Source: Bimastos eiseni (lineage: Eukaryota; Annelida; Clitellata; Crassiclitellata; Lumbricidae). From it: a stretch of DNA of 64,000 bases. The stretch covers positions 19,259,119 to 19,323,118 of the forward strand of contig OY365819.1 in NCBI GenBank assembly GCA_959347315.1, given 5' to 3'. Positions within the stretch are counted from its first letter, which is position 1, and each line of letters starts with the position of its first letter. The translations under genes were made by a program, and so were the position numbers. Below the pieces are notes generated by a model that was not told the DNA's origin, did not search any database, and saw only the letters and a list, made by a program, of their open reading frames with translations. Shown here piece by piece: positions 42,015 to 52,669 of the stretch.

Positions 42015-42524
42015 CTCCCCCCCACTCTATTTGATTTCTCCAACCGGAGAAATCCGGGTCCCTCTCTGCAAAGTATCTGTAAACTTCTTATTCAGCGCAT
42101 CCTCATTCCGAATGTCATGTGTAGTCTTAAGAACCCTTAAAAAATTGTAAAACTGTAAATGCTAAAGTCAAGAATGTTCATCTCTCATAAAATGCTTACA
42201 TTTCCGCTGAATTCTTATTAAAATTCCAATCCAATAATAAAATCAATCATAAGAAAACACAAATAGCCTGTCTTCTTAACATTAAGTCATCGATCAATAT
42301 CTCAGAGCCTAAACATCTTAATTTGATCAAGACGCTAGATTCCTGAGGTTACATACATTCAAAAAGTATACAGCAGACTTTTGCTGTTCAATTAAAACAG
42401 AGAAACTCAACATAATTAAGCTACTGTTCATCAAACAAGTTATCAATCTATTGCAATTGCACAAACTAGGCCACCACATGGTGTCCTATATTACAACTTC
42501 ATATTCAGATCCATCACACCATCT

Positions 42525-43576
42525 AGGTTTAAGGTTGACCTCCAACCGGATGTCTTTTACCGTCGTACCCAAGACGTTCCCTTCACCGTATCTCACGGTC
42601 AGCCAGGTTTAAGGTTGACCCCCAACCGGATGTCTTTTAACGTCGTACCCAGGACGGTTCCCTAGGTTTTTGGCCAACCAGAAACCGGATGTAGTTTAAC
42701 GTCGTGCCCAGGACGGTTCCTTCACCGCATCTCACGGTCCAGCCAGGTTTAAGGTTGACCCCCAACCGGATGTCTTTTAACGTCGTACCCAGGACGGTTC
42801 CTTCACCGCATCTCACGGTCAGCCAGGTTTAAGGTTGACCTCCAACCGGATATCTTTTACCGTCGTACCCAAGACGTTCCCTTCACCGCATCTCACGGTC
42901 AGCCAGGTTTAAGGTTGACCCCCAACCGGATGTCTTTTAACGTCGTACCCAGGACGGTTCCTTCACCGCATCTCACGGTCAGCCAGGTTTAAGGTTGACC
43001 TCCAACCGGATATCTTTTACCGTCGTACCCAAGACGTTCCCTTCACCGCATCTCACGGTCAGCCAGGTTTAAGGTTGACCCCCAACCGGATGTCTTTTAC
43101 CGTCGTACCCAAGACGTTCCCTTCACCGCATCTCACGGTCAGCCAGGTTTAAGGTTGACCCCCAACCGGATGTCTTTTAACGTCGTACCCAGGACGGTTC
43201 CCTAGGTTTTTGGCTAACCAGAAACCGGATGTAGTTTAACGTCATGCCCAGGACGTTTCCCTAGGTTTTTGGCTAACCAGAAACCGGATGTAGTTTAACG
43301 TCATGCCCAGGACGTTTCCTTCACCGCATCTCACGGTCCAGCCAGGTTTAAGGTTGACCTCCAACCGGATGTCTTTTACCGTCGTACCCAGGACTGTTCC
43401 CGAGGTTTTTGGCTAACCAGAAACCGGATGTAGTTTAACGTCATGCCCAGGACGTTTCTCTTGGTTTTTGGCTAACCAGAAACCGGATGTAGTTTAACGT
43501 CGTGCCCAGGACGGTTCCCTAGGTTTTTGGCTAACCAGAAACCGGATGTAGTTTAACGTCGTGCCCAGGACGGTTC
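42525..43576 (-). repeat. 3' minisatellite of unit 7
   Basis: Same 15-module order. It sits between the LTR ending at 42014 and the pol stop at 43582. Confidence 0.95.
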
Positions 43577-43581
43577 CTTCT

Positions 43582-46005
43582 CTACACGTAGTCAAAGAAT
43601 CTTGCGCGTATTCTGACGGTCCGACGGGGCCTACCATTTCCCCCATTACGCTCGGTCCCCGACGGTGTTACTTCGGGACTCGGCTCGGGTTCAATATCCG
43701 ATTCTTCGGACTGGTCGTCCGCCTCCCAATCCTTTGGGGTTTCCCCTTCAAAGACTTTTAATTTGTCTACATAGACAATTTTGGGGGCCGACCGTTTGGA
43801 TCGCTGGATCTTATACAACACCGGACTTAGTTTGGCCATTACCCGATAGGGGCCTTCGTAGAAACTAGACCATTTCTCCTTAATTCCCACCCTCCGTCGG
43901 GGGTAGTAGTACCACACCCAGGACCCAGGCTCAAATTTTGCAGGCCTCACGCGGAGATTATATCTCGCAGCCCTTGTGCTCCCTAACCGCTGAGTGGTTT
44001 CCCGGACAATTTGGAAAGCAGTTTTAACAGTAATGTCCAAATCATGCACATAATCATCAACAGACATTTTAGGTGACACATTATTTTGACAATCGCCCAA
44101 CACCAAATCAATGGGTAACATGACATCACGGCCTAAAAATAGCCGACACGGGGAAAACCCGGTGCTTTCGTGCTCGGTCGATCGGTACGCGGACATGACT
44201 TGCGGCAGGAGGAGGTCCCAGTTTCTTTGGCTTCGAGATACCACCTTGGCGAGGAGGGCGTTCAAGGTCCGGTGTAGTCTCTCGACCCGTCCGTTCGTAC
44301 TCGGCTTATAGGCAGTGGTGCGGATCTTATCAATTCCCAACATCTTGCAGAGCTCCTGGAAAAGTGCGGCTTCGAAGCAGGGTCCTTGGTTGGTCAGAAT
44401 TTGTCGAGGGCATCCGAATCGGGCAAATACTTGGTCCACCAAGACTCTCGCCACGGTAATAGCTTCCTGTGAGCGCACCGGAAATGCTTCCGCCCACCTC
44501 GTGAAGTAATCGATGACAGTTAGTATGTATCGGTGGCCTTTCGCCGACACCGGGTGTGAACCCGTCAGATCGACTCCTATTCGGTCCCAGGGCTCTCCCA
44601 CAGACATGTCCTGAAGATACCCTTGATGCGGTAGCTTTCCACGAAAGTACCTTGAACATTCCGGGCAGCGTCGTAAGAATGTTTGCACCTGCTCCCTCCA
44701 ACCCGGCCAGTAAGCGCGCTTCTGCAAGCTTCGCAATGTCCGCTTCAGTCCCAGATGTCCCCCGGTCATTCCTACGTGGGCCAATCGAATAAGATCCATT
44801 CGTCGACCCGGTGGCGGGATTACTTGCAAATATTTCCAATTGGTCCCGTCCCCACGCAGCCATGCTCGCACTAACACTCCGTTGTTTATGTTCAACTGAG
44901 GCCATTGTGACACCAGCGATTTGACAGTGTCACTTTGCGAGCAGGTTTCCTCGTAGCAAGGCGCTTGATCGGATGTCAACTTCTTCTCTATCACCCACCG
45001 TAGATCGCCGTCCAGTCTTTGCTCATCTATGAACGCCGACCTACTCCAAGCCTCCGGGACGTCGGCGATCCGCTCCTCACGACCTGTTTCACGCCGCACA
45101 ACGTCCACTTGGTGACACGGTCGCCGGGATAGAGCATCGGCATTCGAATGCACTCTCCCAGCTCTATGCTGTATTTCGAATTGAAATTCCTCCAATGTCG
45201 CAAGCCATCTCGCCTGTTGCCCGATGGGTAGAGGAGTCCGCCGCAGCCATTGTAGCGCTGCATGATCTGTGCGTAGCACAAACGGTCGGCCGAGCAAAAA
45301 CTGTCTATAGGCCTTCATGTAGAACACCACGGCCAACATCTCCCGCTTGGTCACGTCGTAGTTCCTTTCCGCCGCAGAGCACAACCGACTTCCATAGCAT
45401 ACGACCTTTTCTACCCCCTCCTGCACCTGAGAGAGGACTCCTCCGATAGACTCTCCGGAGGCATCGGTATCCAGGACGTATGTGCCATGGTCCACGGGTA
45501 GCGCGAGGATCGGTGCTTCGGTAAGGCGTTCTTTCAACGTTAGGAAGGATGACTCGCATTCCTCATCCCAATTGAACCGAGCACCTTTCTTTGTCAATGC
45601 ATGAAGCGGCCGGGCAAGCTTAGCGAAGTCAACAACGAATCTTCGATAGTATCCGCACAATCCCAGAAAAGCTCGTACATCCCGGAGTCGTTGTGGTGTC
45701 GGCCACTCTTTCACAGCTACGACCTTCGTCGGGTCGGTGGCTACTCCCTGCTCGCTTACCACATGTCCCAAGAACAGTACTTCCTTTCTCAATAAATTGC
45801 ATTTCGAGGGTTTCAGCTTTAATCCAACGCTACCGAGTCTTTCAAGCACTTGCTGTAACCTTTGCATGTGCGTTTGGAGATCAGCCGCATATACAATTAT
45901 GTCATCCAAGTAGACTAAGCAGATCTCAAAATTTAACCCGGTCATTGCCAGGTTCATCATACGGCTAAACGATGCCGGCGAATTGCAGAGTCCAAATGGT
46001 AACAT
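43582..46005 (-). CDS. pol: Unit 7 ORF2: RT C-terminal half, RNase H, integrase
   Basis: Complete 807 codons and the same integrase Asn substitution. This is the outermost copy at the right end of the array and shows no extra decay. Confidence 0.92.
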   Translation of the reverse strand: MLPFGLCNSPASFSRMMNLAMTGLNFEICLVYLDDIIVYAADLQTHMQRLQQVLERLGSVGLKLKPSKCNLLRKEVLFLGHVVSEQGVATDPTKVVAVKEWPTPQRLRDVRAFLGLCGYYRRFVVDFAKLARPLHALTKKGARFNWDEECESSFLTLKERLTEAPILALPVDHGTYVLDTDASGESIGGVLSQVQEGVEKVVCYGSRLCSAAERNYDVTKREMLAVVFYMKAYRQFLLGRPFVLRTDHAALQWLRRTPLPIGQQARWLATLEEFQFEIQHRAGRVHSNADALSRRPCHQVDVVRRETGREERIADVPEAWSRSAFIDEQRLDGDLRWVIEKKLTSDQAPCYEETCSQSDTVKSLVSQWPQLNINNGVLVRAWLRGDGTNWKYLQVIPPPGRRMDLIRLAHVGMTGGHLGLKRTLRSLQKRAYWPGWREQVQTFLRRCPECSRYFRGKLPHQGYLQDMSVGEPWDRIGVDLTGSHPVSAKGHRYILTVIDYFTRWAEAFPVRSQEAITVARVLVDQVFARFGCPRQILTNQGPCFEAALFQELCKMLGIDKIRTTAYKPSTNGRVERLHRTLNALLAKVVSRSQRNWDLLLPQVMSAYRSTEHESTGFSPCRLFLGRDVMLPIDLVLGDCQNNVSPKMSVDDYVHDLDITVKTAFQIVRETTQRLGSTRAARYNLRVRPAKFEPGSWVWYYYPRRRVGIKEKWSSFYEGPYRVMAKLSPVLYKIQRSKRSAPKIVYVDKLKVFEGETPKDWEADDQSEESDIEPEPSPEVTPSGTERNGGNGRPRRTVRIRARFFDYV

Positions 46006-49000
46006 CTTGAACTGAAAAATCCCACGGCGGGTGACAAATGCAGTCTTGGGTCGGTCTCCGGGTGTACCGGCAGCTGGTGGTAGCCCGAACGTAGATCGAA
46101 CGTACTAAACCATCTGGCCCCTCCAAGCGCATCCAAACTTTCGCTAATGAGAGGAAGGGGGTGTGCGTCCTTTCGGGTTTTAGCATTCACCGTCCGGTAG
46201 TCCACACAAAAACGCGGTGAGCCATCCTTCTTTCTCACCATCACCACGTTGCTGGACCACTGGGAGTTCGACGGCTCGATAACCCCCTGTTTCAACATCA
46301 GGTCAACTTGCTCATCAATGATCGGCAACAGAGTCATCGGTTGGCGTCTCAACGGTTGCCTCACTGGTCTCTCATTCCCAGTTTCAATTTCATGCTGAAT
46401 AAGATCTGTGAATCCCAAATCGTGTTCTCCTAGTGAGAAAGCTTTCCGGTTGTTCATGATGACACTCCGCAAGTAATCTCGATCGTCTGCTGAGACGCTT
46501 TCGTCTACTTCTGTCCAGAGCGGTGTTAAAACCCTGATGACATCTTCCTCAGTCGGGGCTAATGATGTCTCTCTTATCGCTCCGCATTGTCCCGCAATGC
46601 TTCTTTTGCTCTGTCCCATTCCGATGTCCACTTCTTCTGTCAACCACCGTAGCCCTTTCTGTAGGCGGATTGGCTCTTTCGACATGTTCAGGACTCTAAC
46701 GGCCAGGTTTGCGGTCCTCTGAGGTAGGAGCGTTCCGGCCACAATGAGACCGGAGTCCAGGACTTGTGGTATAGTGGCCCATGCAGTATTGCAGGCCTTT
46801 AAATCTGGCAAGACGGCGAACGTTTCCACATCCAGCTCCGAGAAAGCAGGGATCTTTACATTGGCAGCCACTACGATCTTCCGACACTTCCCTGTGGCGG
46901 CTTGCCTCTGCAGAGGGATCAGTTGATCTCGTATGCGAACCCACCGCTCAGCAAAATTCCACTGGGCTCCTTGCTCCTCCAGCCACTCCAGCCCTAATAT
47001 GGTTTCGGACAGCTGCTCGGTCACTAGACATCTGACAGTAAAGGAATACTCCTGTATTCGGCAGCGCAACTCGGATTCGCCCAAGACTTTGATTTCTGTT
47101 CCATTTGCAGCCCTTAGTAGCTGGGCGTTGCCGACAATATCCACTGGCCGCACCAACGCTCTAGGGACCAGACTGAGTTCGCTCCCGGTATCCAAGAGAG
47201 CCAGCGTCGCTTTGCCGTTAATTTGTATCGGCAGATAGGCATAAGTGCTGCCGTTAACGTATCTCACGTTTGCGGGTGCTCCGACCGACACGTTAGTCGG
47301 GGCCGTATCCTCATGAGGTTCCTCCCGTTGCGGATTGCACTCCCTGGCGTAATGACCGAGGCCTCGGCAGCGGAAGCACCGTATCCTCTCACGTGGGACT
47401 CTTGAATTCGATGGTCGTCCATTTCGCTGGTTCCGGAAGGGTTCATTATTCCCCATGAGGAGCCGCCCGGTCTGGCCGTCTTGCTCTTCCGTCCGACCAT
47501 GCAGTCCTTGTGCCCGCTGACCAGAGGCTAGCACGCAGCTTTCGAGATAGTCTATCTTGCGCGTGTGCGAGTCGAGTTCTTCCCGAAGTACTCGCCGCAA
47601 CTTATCCATCTCCCGATCCGTTTCCTGCACAGTTTTAATCCGTCCGTATCGTCGTTCGCTTGATTCCTGCGTCTCTTCTGACGCCCGACGATACCCGTCC
47701 AAACGTAATGCTAACTTGAACGCCTGATCCAGTGTCGATGGTTCACGTTCCCGTACTTTCAAAGCGCGCGGTTTATCTGACATTGCATCTAGAAACGCCC
47801 GTATGGCGAGCACCTCTCCGTGTTCAGAGTCGTACCCCGGGTACGCCAACGACATCAGGCGCCGTATGTCCTGCACCAAAGTGGCCAAGTCCTCGTCCTC
47901 TTTCTGGCGTCGGGTACTCAGTTGTGTCTGGTAGAGCGACATTTGATCTGTACTTCCATAGCGCGCTCGAAGACGTTGCACTAGATCAGACCATGACGTC
48001 ACAGTCTGTGACCCGTAGTCCCATAGTACCTGGTCGGCCGGTGCTGACAAGGCACACATCAGATGGTCTAAGCGTTCGGCGTCGTTCCATCGGTTGTGGC
48101 GTGCGCAGACTTCGTATTTCCGTAGGAATGCCTCCACAGCAGACTTACCATCGTAACGCCCGAGCTTAATGTACTGACGTCCTTTGTCCGTATTGTCACG
48201 TAGTGCAGTATCAACCTCTTTTACCTCTTCTTTTTCCTTTTTCCCCTCGTCATCTCTTTCATTGGACCTTCCTCTTTCTGGAGTGCGACGATTCCGTTCT
48301 GTCGACGCAACAGGCAAAGTGCGGGCAGGTCTCTCAGTAACGCCAGACGACGGTGACAATCCGCTAGCACTGTTTGCCATAAGTTTTTGCAACTCCTGGT
48401 GGATGAACGTCCGCATGGTGTCATGATCCCGTCCAAGACTCTCATGCTCGCAGCCGTCATACTGCTCATCGACGGTTCGGGGCTCTCCCGCTCCTTTTAG
48501 GCGACGTGTAGATTCGCGAAGCGTGCGTCCCACTTTCTCCCGTCCTGACCCATCTTGGTCAAGTACTGCTGCAACAGTCCTTTTTGACATCGCCGCACGG
48601 AGCCCACGCTCTGCCTTCTTTGTGCGCGGGGTGGCGTCCATTTCGTTCGCCGCATGATGCACACTTAGCTTACCATCCTCGCCGTCCTCATCGTCGCTGT
48701 ACTCGGATGTTTCCGGCAGCCGACGCCCCGACCGGACATCCGTCGAGGACTCCGTATCACGCGCCCTGCGTTGAGCTGGTAGGGCCGAAGCAGCAGGGTC
48801 GTAGTACCGGGCAGACGTGCGCTCGCCCTGGCGGGTCTGACGACGTGTGGAGTCCACTTTTCGGTCTTTCCGGTCGTCTGTTGATGCGGCCAGAGGGAGA
48901 AACGTCATCTTCTTCTTTGAGGTCGGCTCTGAGGTAACGGTCCCAGCGGCTCCCAGGTCGGCCTTGACGTACCGACCATCGGACGCAGGGTGATCGGGGT

Positions 49001-49931
49001 GACGCGACGAACTTTTGGTCGACGGAACGATTGGCTTCATGACGGACGGCGAAGTCGCGGTTGCAGCGGCGCACACGCCGGCTTCGACGTATTTCCGATC
49101 AGACGCAGGCCAGTATGCTGCACGCCCGATCGACGACGTGGCGGTGGTACTGGCGGGACGCGCGAACGACGAAGAGACTTTGACGAAGGTGGTATCTCGA
49201 CGCGAAGTCGACAGAGGACGACGATCGGGACCTCCGCCTCTGCCGTCGTGTACGCCCGGACCGAACTGTAGACGGCCTGTGTCAAGCACTCGAGCACGGG
49301 ATGTCGTTAGAGAGTCGACCCCAGCAGCAGCTTCTGCCTCTGAAACTAAAAGGTCTATATTAGCATTCAGGTCATTTATCATACATTCAATTTCACTCAG
49401 CTCCAATGTACTTCCGGAACGATCAAGGCCTCGCTCTACACGTCCAAAGACGTCAGCGCGTCCGTTTCCGTACCCGTGACTCTTGTCTCCACTGTCGGAA
49501 TTTTCATTCCTATTTTGTGGCGCCACCGGAAGTGAGGACCGAACCGGATGTCTAACCGGAAGTACCCCACTTCTGGTACCATTGTCAGACTTACTGCCCC
49601 TAGGGGTTGCTGGCTGCTCGGGGACACCTTCCGAGGTTACCATGGTTAATCCCACTTCCGGTCCTACCGCATAGCCTACGGGCCATTTCCCTTGCAGTCG
49701 CCGACGACGTCTCAAACGCGAAGTCAGGGCTTCTCGCCCATATGCCCCCGTCGGCGCTATCTCAGTTCCTAGTATAGTGAGGGCCCCAGTTTGCACCACA
49801 GGACTACCTGGTACCGGGTTTGACATAATGTCCGTGACCTCGGGGCTGACGGTGGCGATCATCTGCTGAGCAGATGAAGCACCTGGGCTGGTATGGTCCC
49901 TACGAGCAGACTGATCTATTTTCGCTTCCAT
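45957..49931 (-). CDS. gag-pol: Unit 7 ORF1: Gag-protease-RT N-terminal half
   Basis: Complete, same translation as the others. Its leader and LTR to the right form the 5' end of the whole array, so a transcript from the outer LTR would start with this unit. Confidence 0.9.
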   Translation of the reverse strand: MEAKIDQSARRDHTSPGASSAQQMIATVSPEVTDIMSNPVPGSPVVQTGALTILGTEIAPTGAYGREALTSRLRRRRRLQGKWPVGYAVGPEVGLTMVTSEGVPEQPATPRGSKSDNGTRSGVLPVRHPVRSSLPVAPQNRNENSDSGDKSHGYGNGRADVFGRVERGLDRSGSTLELSEIECMINDLNANIDLLVSEAEAAAGVDSLTTSRARVLDTGRLQFGPGVHDGRGGGPDRRPLSTSRRDTTFVKVSSSFARPASTTATSSIGRAAYWPASDRKYVEAGVCAAATATSPSVMKPIVPSTKSSSRHPDHPASDGRYVKADLGAAGTVTSEPTSKKKMTFLPLAASTDDRKDRKVDSTRRQTRQGERTSARYYDPAASALPAQRRARDTESSTDVRSGRRLPETSEYSDDEDGEDGKLSVHHAANEMDATPRTKKAERGLRAAMSKRTVAAVLDQDGSGREKVGRTLRESTRRLKGAGEPRTVDEQYDGCEHESLGRDHDTMRTFIHQELQKLMANSASGLSPSSGVTERPARTLPVASTERNRRTPERGRSNERDDEGKKEKEEVKEVDTALRDNTDKGRQYIKLGRYDGKSAVEAFLRKYEVCARHNRWNDAERLDHLMCALSAPADQVLWDYGSQTVTSWSDLVQRLRARYGSTDQMSLYQTQLSTRRQKEDEDLATLVQDIRRLMSLAYPGYDSEHGEVLAIRAFLDAMSDKPRALKVREREPSTLDQAFKLALRLDGYRRASEETQESSERRYGRIKTVQETDREMDKLRRVLREELDSHTRKIDYLESCVLASGQRAQGLHGRTEEQDGQTGRLLMGNNEPFRNQRNGRPSNSRVPRERIRCFRCRGLGHYARECNPQREEPHEDTAPTNVSVGAPANVRYVNGSTYAYLPIQINGKATLALLDTGSELSLVPRALVRPVDIVGNAQLLRAANGTEIKVLGESELRCRIQEYSFTVRCLVTEQLSETILGLEWLEEQGAQWNFAERWVRIRDQLIPLQRQAATGKCRKIVVAANVKIPAFSELDVETFAVLPDLKACNTAWATIPQVLDSGLIVAGTLLPQRTANLAVRVLNMSKEPIRLQKGLRWLTEEVDIGMGQSKRSIAGQCGAIRETSLAPTEEDVIRVLTPLWTEVDESVSADDRDYLRSVIMNNRKAFSLGEHDLGFTDLIQHEIETGNERPVRQPLRRQPMTLLPIIDEQVDLMLKQGVIEPSNSQWSSNVVMVRKKDGSPRFCVDYRTVNAKTRKDAHPLPLISESLDALGGARWFSTFDLRSGYHQLPVHPETDPRLHLSPAVGFFSSRCYHLDSAIRRHRLAV

Positions 49932-50267
49932 AGGGCTCCTCACTATGTCCCCTTAATTATTTTTAAGTCTAACGAATTTGTATGTTTAATAGTCAAACAA
50001 TCTTTATTCACGGCAATTAATCCTAAGCTACCCGCTGCGGCTTACATTTATTAATCACGATTATACAACAAACAAACGAATTTTATAATCTACCAAACAT
50101 CAAACAACCCTTTAAAAAAAACTGCACTAATTATATAGTTAGGTAATGACAGATTTTAACCAAATTTCTTAGCTACTTTGTTATCTATTCTTCCTAGCAC
50201 AGCGCTATAAAAATGTACTCCAGCCGAATGCCGTCAGTTACAATGCATTCGCGCTATCGCCAGTTCT

Positions 50268-50609
50268 GGCCAAAAGTTAATCACATTTATTTTTGTGCAC
50301 ATTCGAAATTTCCAGACGACACTTGCACCACGCAAGTCGCAATACTTCTCTTATCAATTTCGCTAAGTTTTCTACACGGAACTAATCGCGAATATGACCT
50401 TTTAATGAACTTTTACCGACTCGCTAACTTCCACCCTTCTGGAACTTCGACCATTTCAACACAACAAAATGGCTGCTCACGCGTCACCTACGCAATAGAA
50501 AAATAGGTGGTGCCTCAAGCGACTACATCGAGAGCTTTAGCTGCGGGCCCCATTAGGCTCAGCAGCGAAAGCTCGAGGGAGACCGTTGCGCAGGGGCATT
50601 TGCGCAACA
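50268..50609 (-). repeat. Outermost (5') LTR of the array
   Basis: It ends at 50609 against host DNA instead of a polypurine tract. It differs from the internal LTRs at two seen positions: G for A at 50441 and T for C at 50511, the latter altering the GGCGCC palindrome to GGTGCC. This is the only LTR in the window with host flank, so it dates or marks the outer boundary. Confidence 0.8.
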
Positions 50610-50624
50610 ATAAAATGCTACAAA

Positions 50625-50688
50625 CACGCGCACACACACACGCACACACACGCACGCACACACGCACGCACGCACACACACACACACA
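50625..50688. repeat. CA/CGCA microsatellite
   Basis: Interrupted (CA)n mixed with CGCA units starting 16 bp outside the outer LTR. Alternating purine-pyrimidine, with Z-DNA potential. Possibly the pre-existing target region. Confidence 0.95.
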
Positions 50689-51057
50689 AATCTTTACGCC
50701 CACAACCTCCGGATTATATTATTAGAAGGAACATACGCGATTTTGGCGACGCTAATGATCTTTGTTATTACCTTCTACTACCTCCATCTTACGAATGAAA
50801 CCAAAACTCCTCGGGTAGCTACACGTGGCCAAGGGAAAGCTTCACCCATCGGGATTCACCCCTTTCCAACTCTTCCCCTGCCTCCAATCCTTCCCAATTC
50901 TTCCCCTGGATTCATCCCTTCCCGACTCTTTCCTCACTGGGCTCGCCCTCCCAGCGTTTCTGAATACCTCATGCTGATTAATAACCCGTTGAAGAACAGA
51001 GTTGATGGAACGATCGATGATGCGGAGGCAGATGAGAGCAGAGGTCGTTGAAGCCGA
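50689..51057. other. No gene recognised
   Basis: Contains a pyrimidine-rich stretch of repeated CTTCCC/CCAATCC-like words (50860-50930). The plus-strand frame at 50743-51051 is open but low-complexity, and I do not call it. Confidence 0.4.
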
Positions 51058-51108
51058 TGGATTTATATAGCGCCTCCTACCGGATAGCTATCCAAAGGCG
51101 TTATCAGC
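51058..51108. repeat. Possible dispersed-repeat fragment (TTTATATAGCGCC)
   Basis: The words TTTATATAGCGCC, then ATCCAAAGGCGTTA, resemble a motif I recall as common and dispersed in metazoan genomes. I cannot name the family. The following 51110-51800 shows no credible gene. Confidence 0.3.
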
Positions 51109-51819
51109 ACGGAGACCCGAGGAAAAGAAACGCCTTTAAAGAGTTAGAGGCCGATGGAGAGAATTAAGCCAGTCATTAGTTTTGCACTTATAATGACAGG
51201 AATTATGCTAATTCCAGGTGAATTAAACCACAACAGTTGGCCTAAACGCCTGGTGTTGGGCCAAGGCAGTCTTAGTACTAGGAGCAGAAAGATCAAGACG
51301 ATCAACAGAGCGCAAGGAACGATCGAGATGATAGCGAGACCGTTTTATAATGCAGATTGTTCGCTTCACCTTCCTCCTTTCCCAGGTTTCGCAAGGAATG
51401 TAATCTAATGCAGTGTAATCACTGTGATCATTTTCTCATCTTCGTGCAGTCTGAAAATATTTAGACCTTTCTATTGATCGCTAACTGCGAAATGTCACGT
51501 AGGAATAGTTTGGTCTTTTACTGGAGTTACACGAGAATAATACGACCTTTCTTTCAATCGTAAACTGTCAAAAGTTACCTTGCAAATGTTGATGGAATCC
51601 TCTCCATTTATCACACGATTTCCAATCTGTCCTGAGATCGTCGCATAGAAGAGTTTTCTAGTGTGAAGTCGTTTCGTTGTCTCAAGCGATTCAACTCAAC
51701 CATCGCCCCCGTTATCTGAAGACTCGTGTCCATTTGATATTCGAAAGATTGAAATTGAAATTCTTAAAATTTGATACCGCCCTTCTACCAACATCTTTTG
51801 CTCAGAAGTGCATATACAC

Positions 51820-51985
51820 TCCTCGATGGCGCAATTGCAGTTGTACTGCAGAGCAATTGTGCGTGAAGGACTTACTCAAGGTCCCTAGACAGTGACTGAC
51901 GCCTCGGACTAGGGTCGAGCCCGCTCACTCAGCGCACACCGAGTGTTACGGGTCGACAGCTCTAATCGATCGGCCACCATGCGTC
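51820..51985 (-). mobile_element. tRNA-derived SINE-like element
   Basis: On the minus strand an A-box-like GTGGCCGATCGATTAGAGC (51959-51977) is followed about 50 nt later by a B-box-like GGCTCGACCCT (51911-51921), giving a pol III internal promoter layout like tRNA-Leu/Ser. Further on, CCTTGAGTAAGTCCTTCACG then CACAATTGCTC (51851-51885) resembles a body motif I recall from SINEs in aquatic animals. The 3' end is undefined. Confidence 0.45.
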
Positions 51986-52017
51986 AACGGTGATGAAAAA
52001 TAAATCCACACCGATAG

Positions 52018-52100
52018 CATCCATCCATCCATCCATCCATCCATCCATCCATCCATCCATCCATCCATCCATCCATCCATCCATCCATCCATCCATCCAT
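52018..52100. repeat. (CCAT)n tetranucleotide microsatellite
   Basis: About 20 near-perfect CCAT/ATGG units, followed by decayed units to about 52120. It lies just upstream of the SINE-like head in minus-strand terms. Confidence 0.97.
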
Positions 52101-52124
52101 TGATCTATCAGTCCATCTATCCAT

Positions 52125-52143
52125 GGGGTGGGGGGTGGGTGGG
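52125..52143 (+). other. G-quadruplex motif
   Basis: GGGGTGGGGGGTGGGTGGG: four G-runs separated by single-T loops, a very stable quadruplex class, on the plus strand next to the tetranucleotide repeat. Confidence 0.8.
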
Positions 52144-52511
52144 CGTAGAGTAGGCCCTACTCGACAACACATTGGGACGCAGAACTGAGAAACGGAGTTC
52201 GAGATCCGTATCCCCCGCAAGGTTGACTAGTCATTCTTTCGCTAGCGGCGGAGTTTGTTAAAATGAGATGCATAACGTAATGGGCGCCTTGCATGGCTGC
52301 CGACGGTTAAATTTGAACCCTGTAACGACTTGTCATCATTATTTATTATTATTATTTATTAAATTTTTAACGCGCACACAGTGACTGTCCATTTAGAAGG
52401 ATGGTAGTGTCCGGTTTGTCGGAGGGGGGCTCAAAGGGTTGGACCCTAGGCTTCTTTTTTTGATCCCCTAACTTCCAGTCTCTGGCCAACCCCGGGGGGG
52501 TTCGGCTTGAC

Positions 52512-52669
52512 CCTTCAAGTTCATTACCACGGAGCAGTGTAGGCCTAAGATTGCAGCGGGTGACTGCATTTGATACGCGCTCTGTTTTCATGCATCAATG
52601 AAAACAGATTGAGTAGCAAATGCAGTCGTCTGCTGCAGGCCACACTACACTGTGGTAATGAACTTGAGG
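52512..52669. repeat. Fold-back inverted repeat (about 75-80 bp arms, 6-nt loop)
   Basis: The left arm runs from CTTCAAGTTCATTACCAC (52513) to CTGTTTTCAT (ends 52591). The loop is GCATCA. The right arm runs from ATGAAAACAG (52598) through CAAATGCAGTC to GTGGTAATGAACTTGAGG (52669). Long blocks pair perfectly with mismatched stretches between. It could be a MITE or fold-back element, or the hairpin end of a decayed transposon. No target-site duplication was established. Confidence 0.75.

Larger units (their letters stand above)
29759..50609 (-). mobile_element. Tandem array of the same LTR retrotransposon, right block
   Basis: It resumes directly after the N gap at the position equivalent to 1846 of unit 1 (mid ORF1, protease region) and holds a partial unit 5, complete units 6 and 7, and a terminal LTR ending at 50609. 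The outer end reads ...GCGCAACA on the plus strand (TGTTGCGC on the minus) and is followed by unrelated sequence, so this is the true 5' end of the array. The target-site duplication cannot be checked because the other end lies outside the window. The base following the outer LTR (ATAAAATG) is the candidate host target side. Confidence 0.95.
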
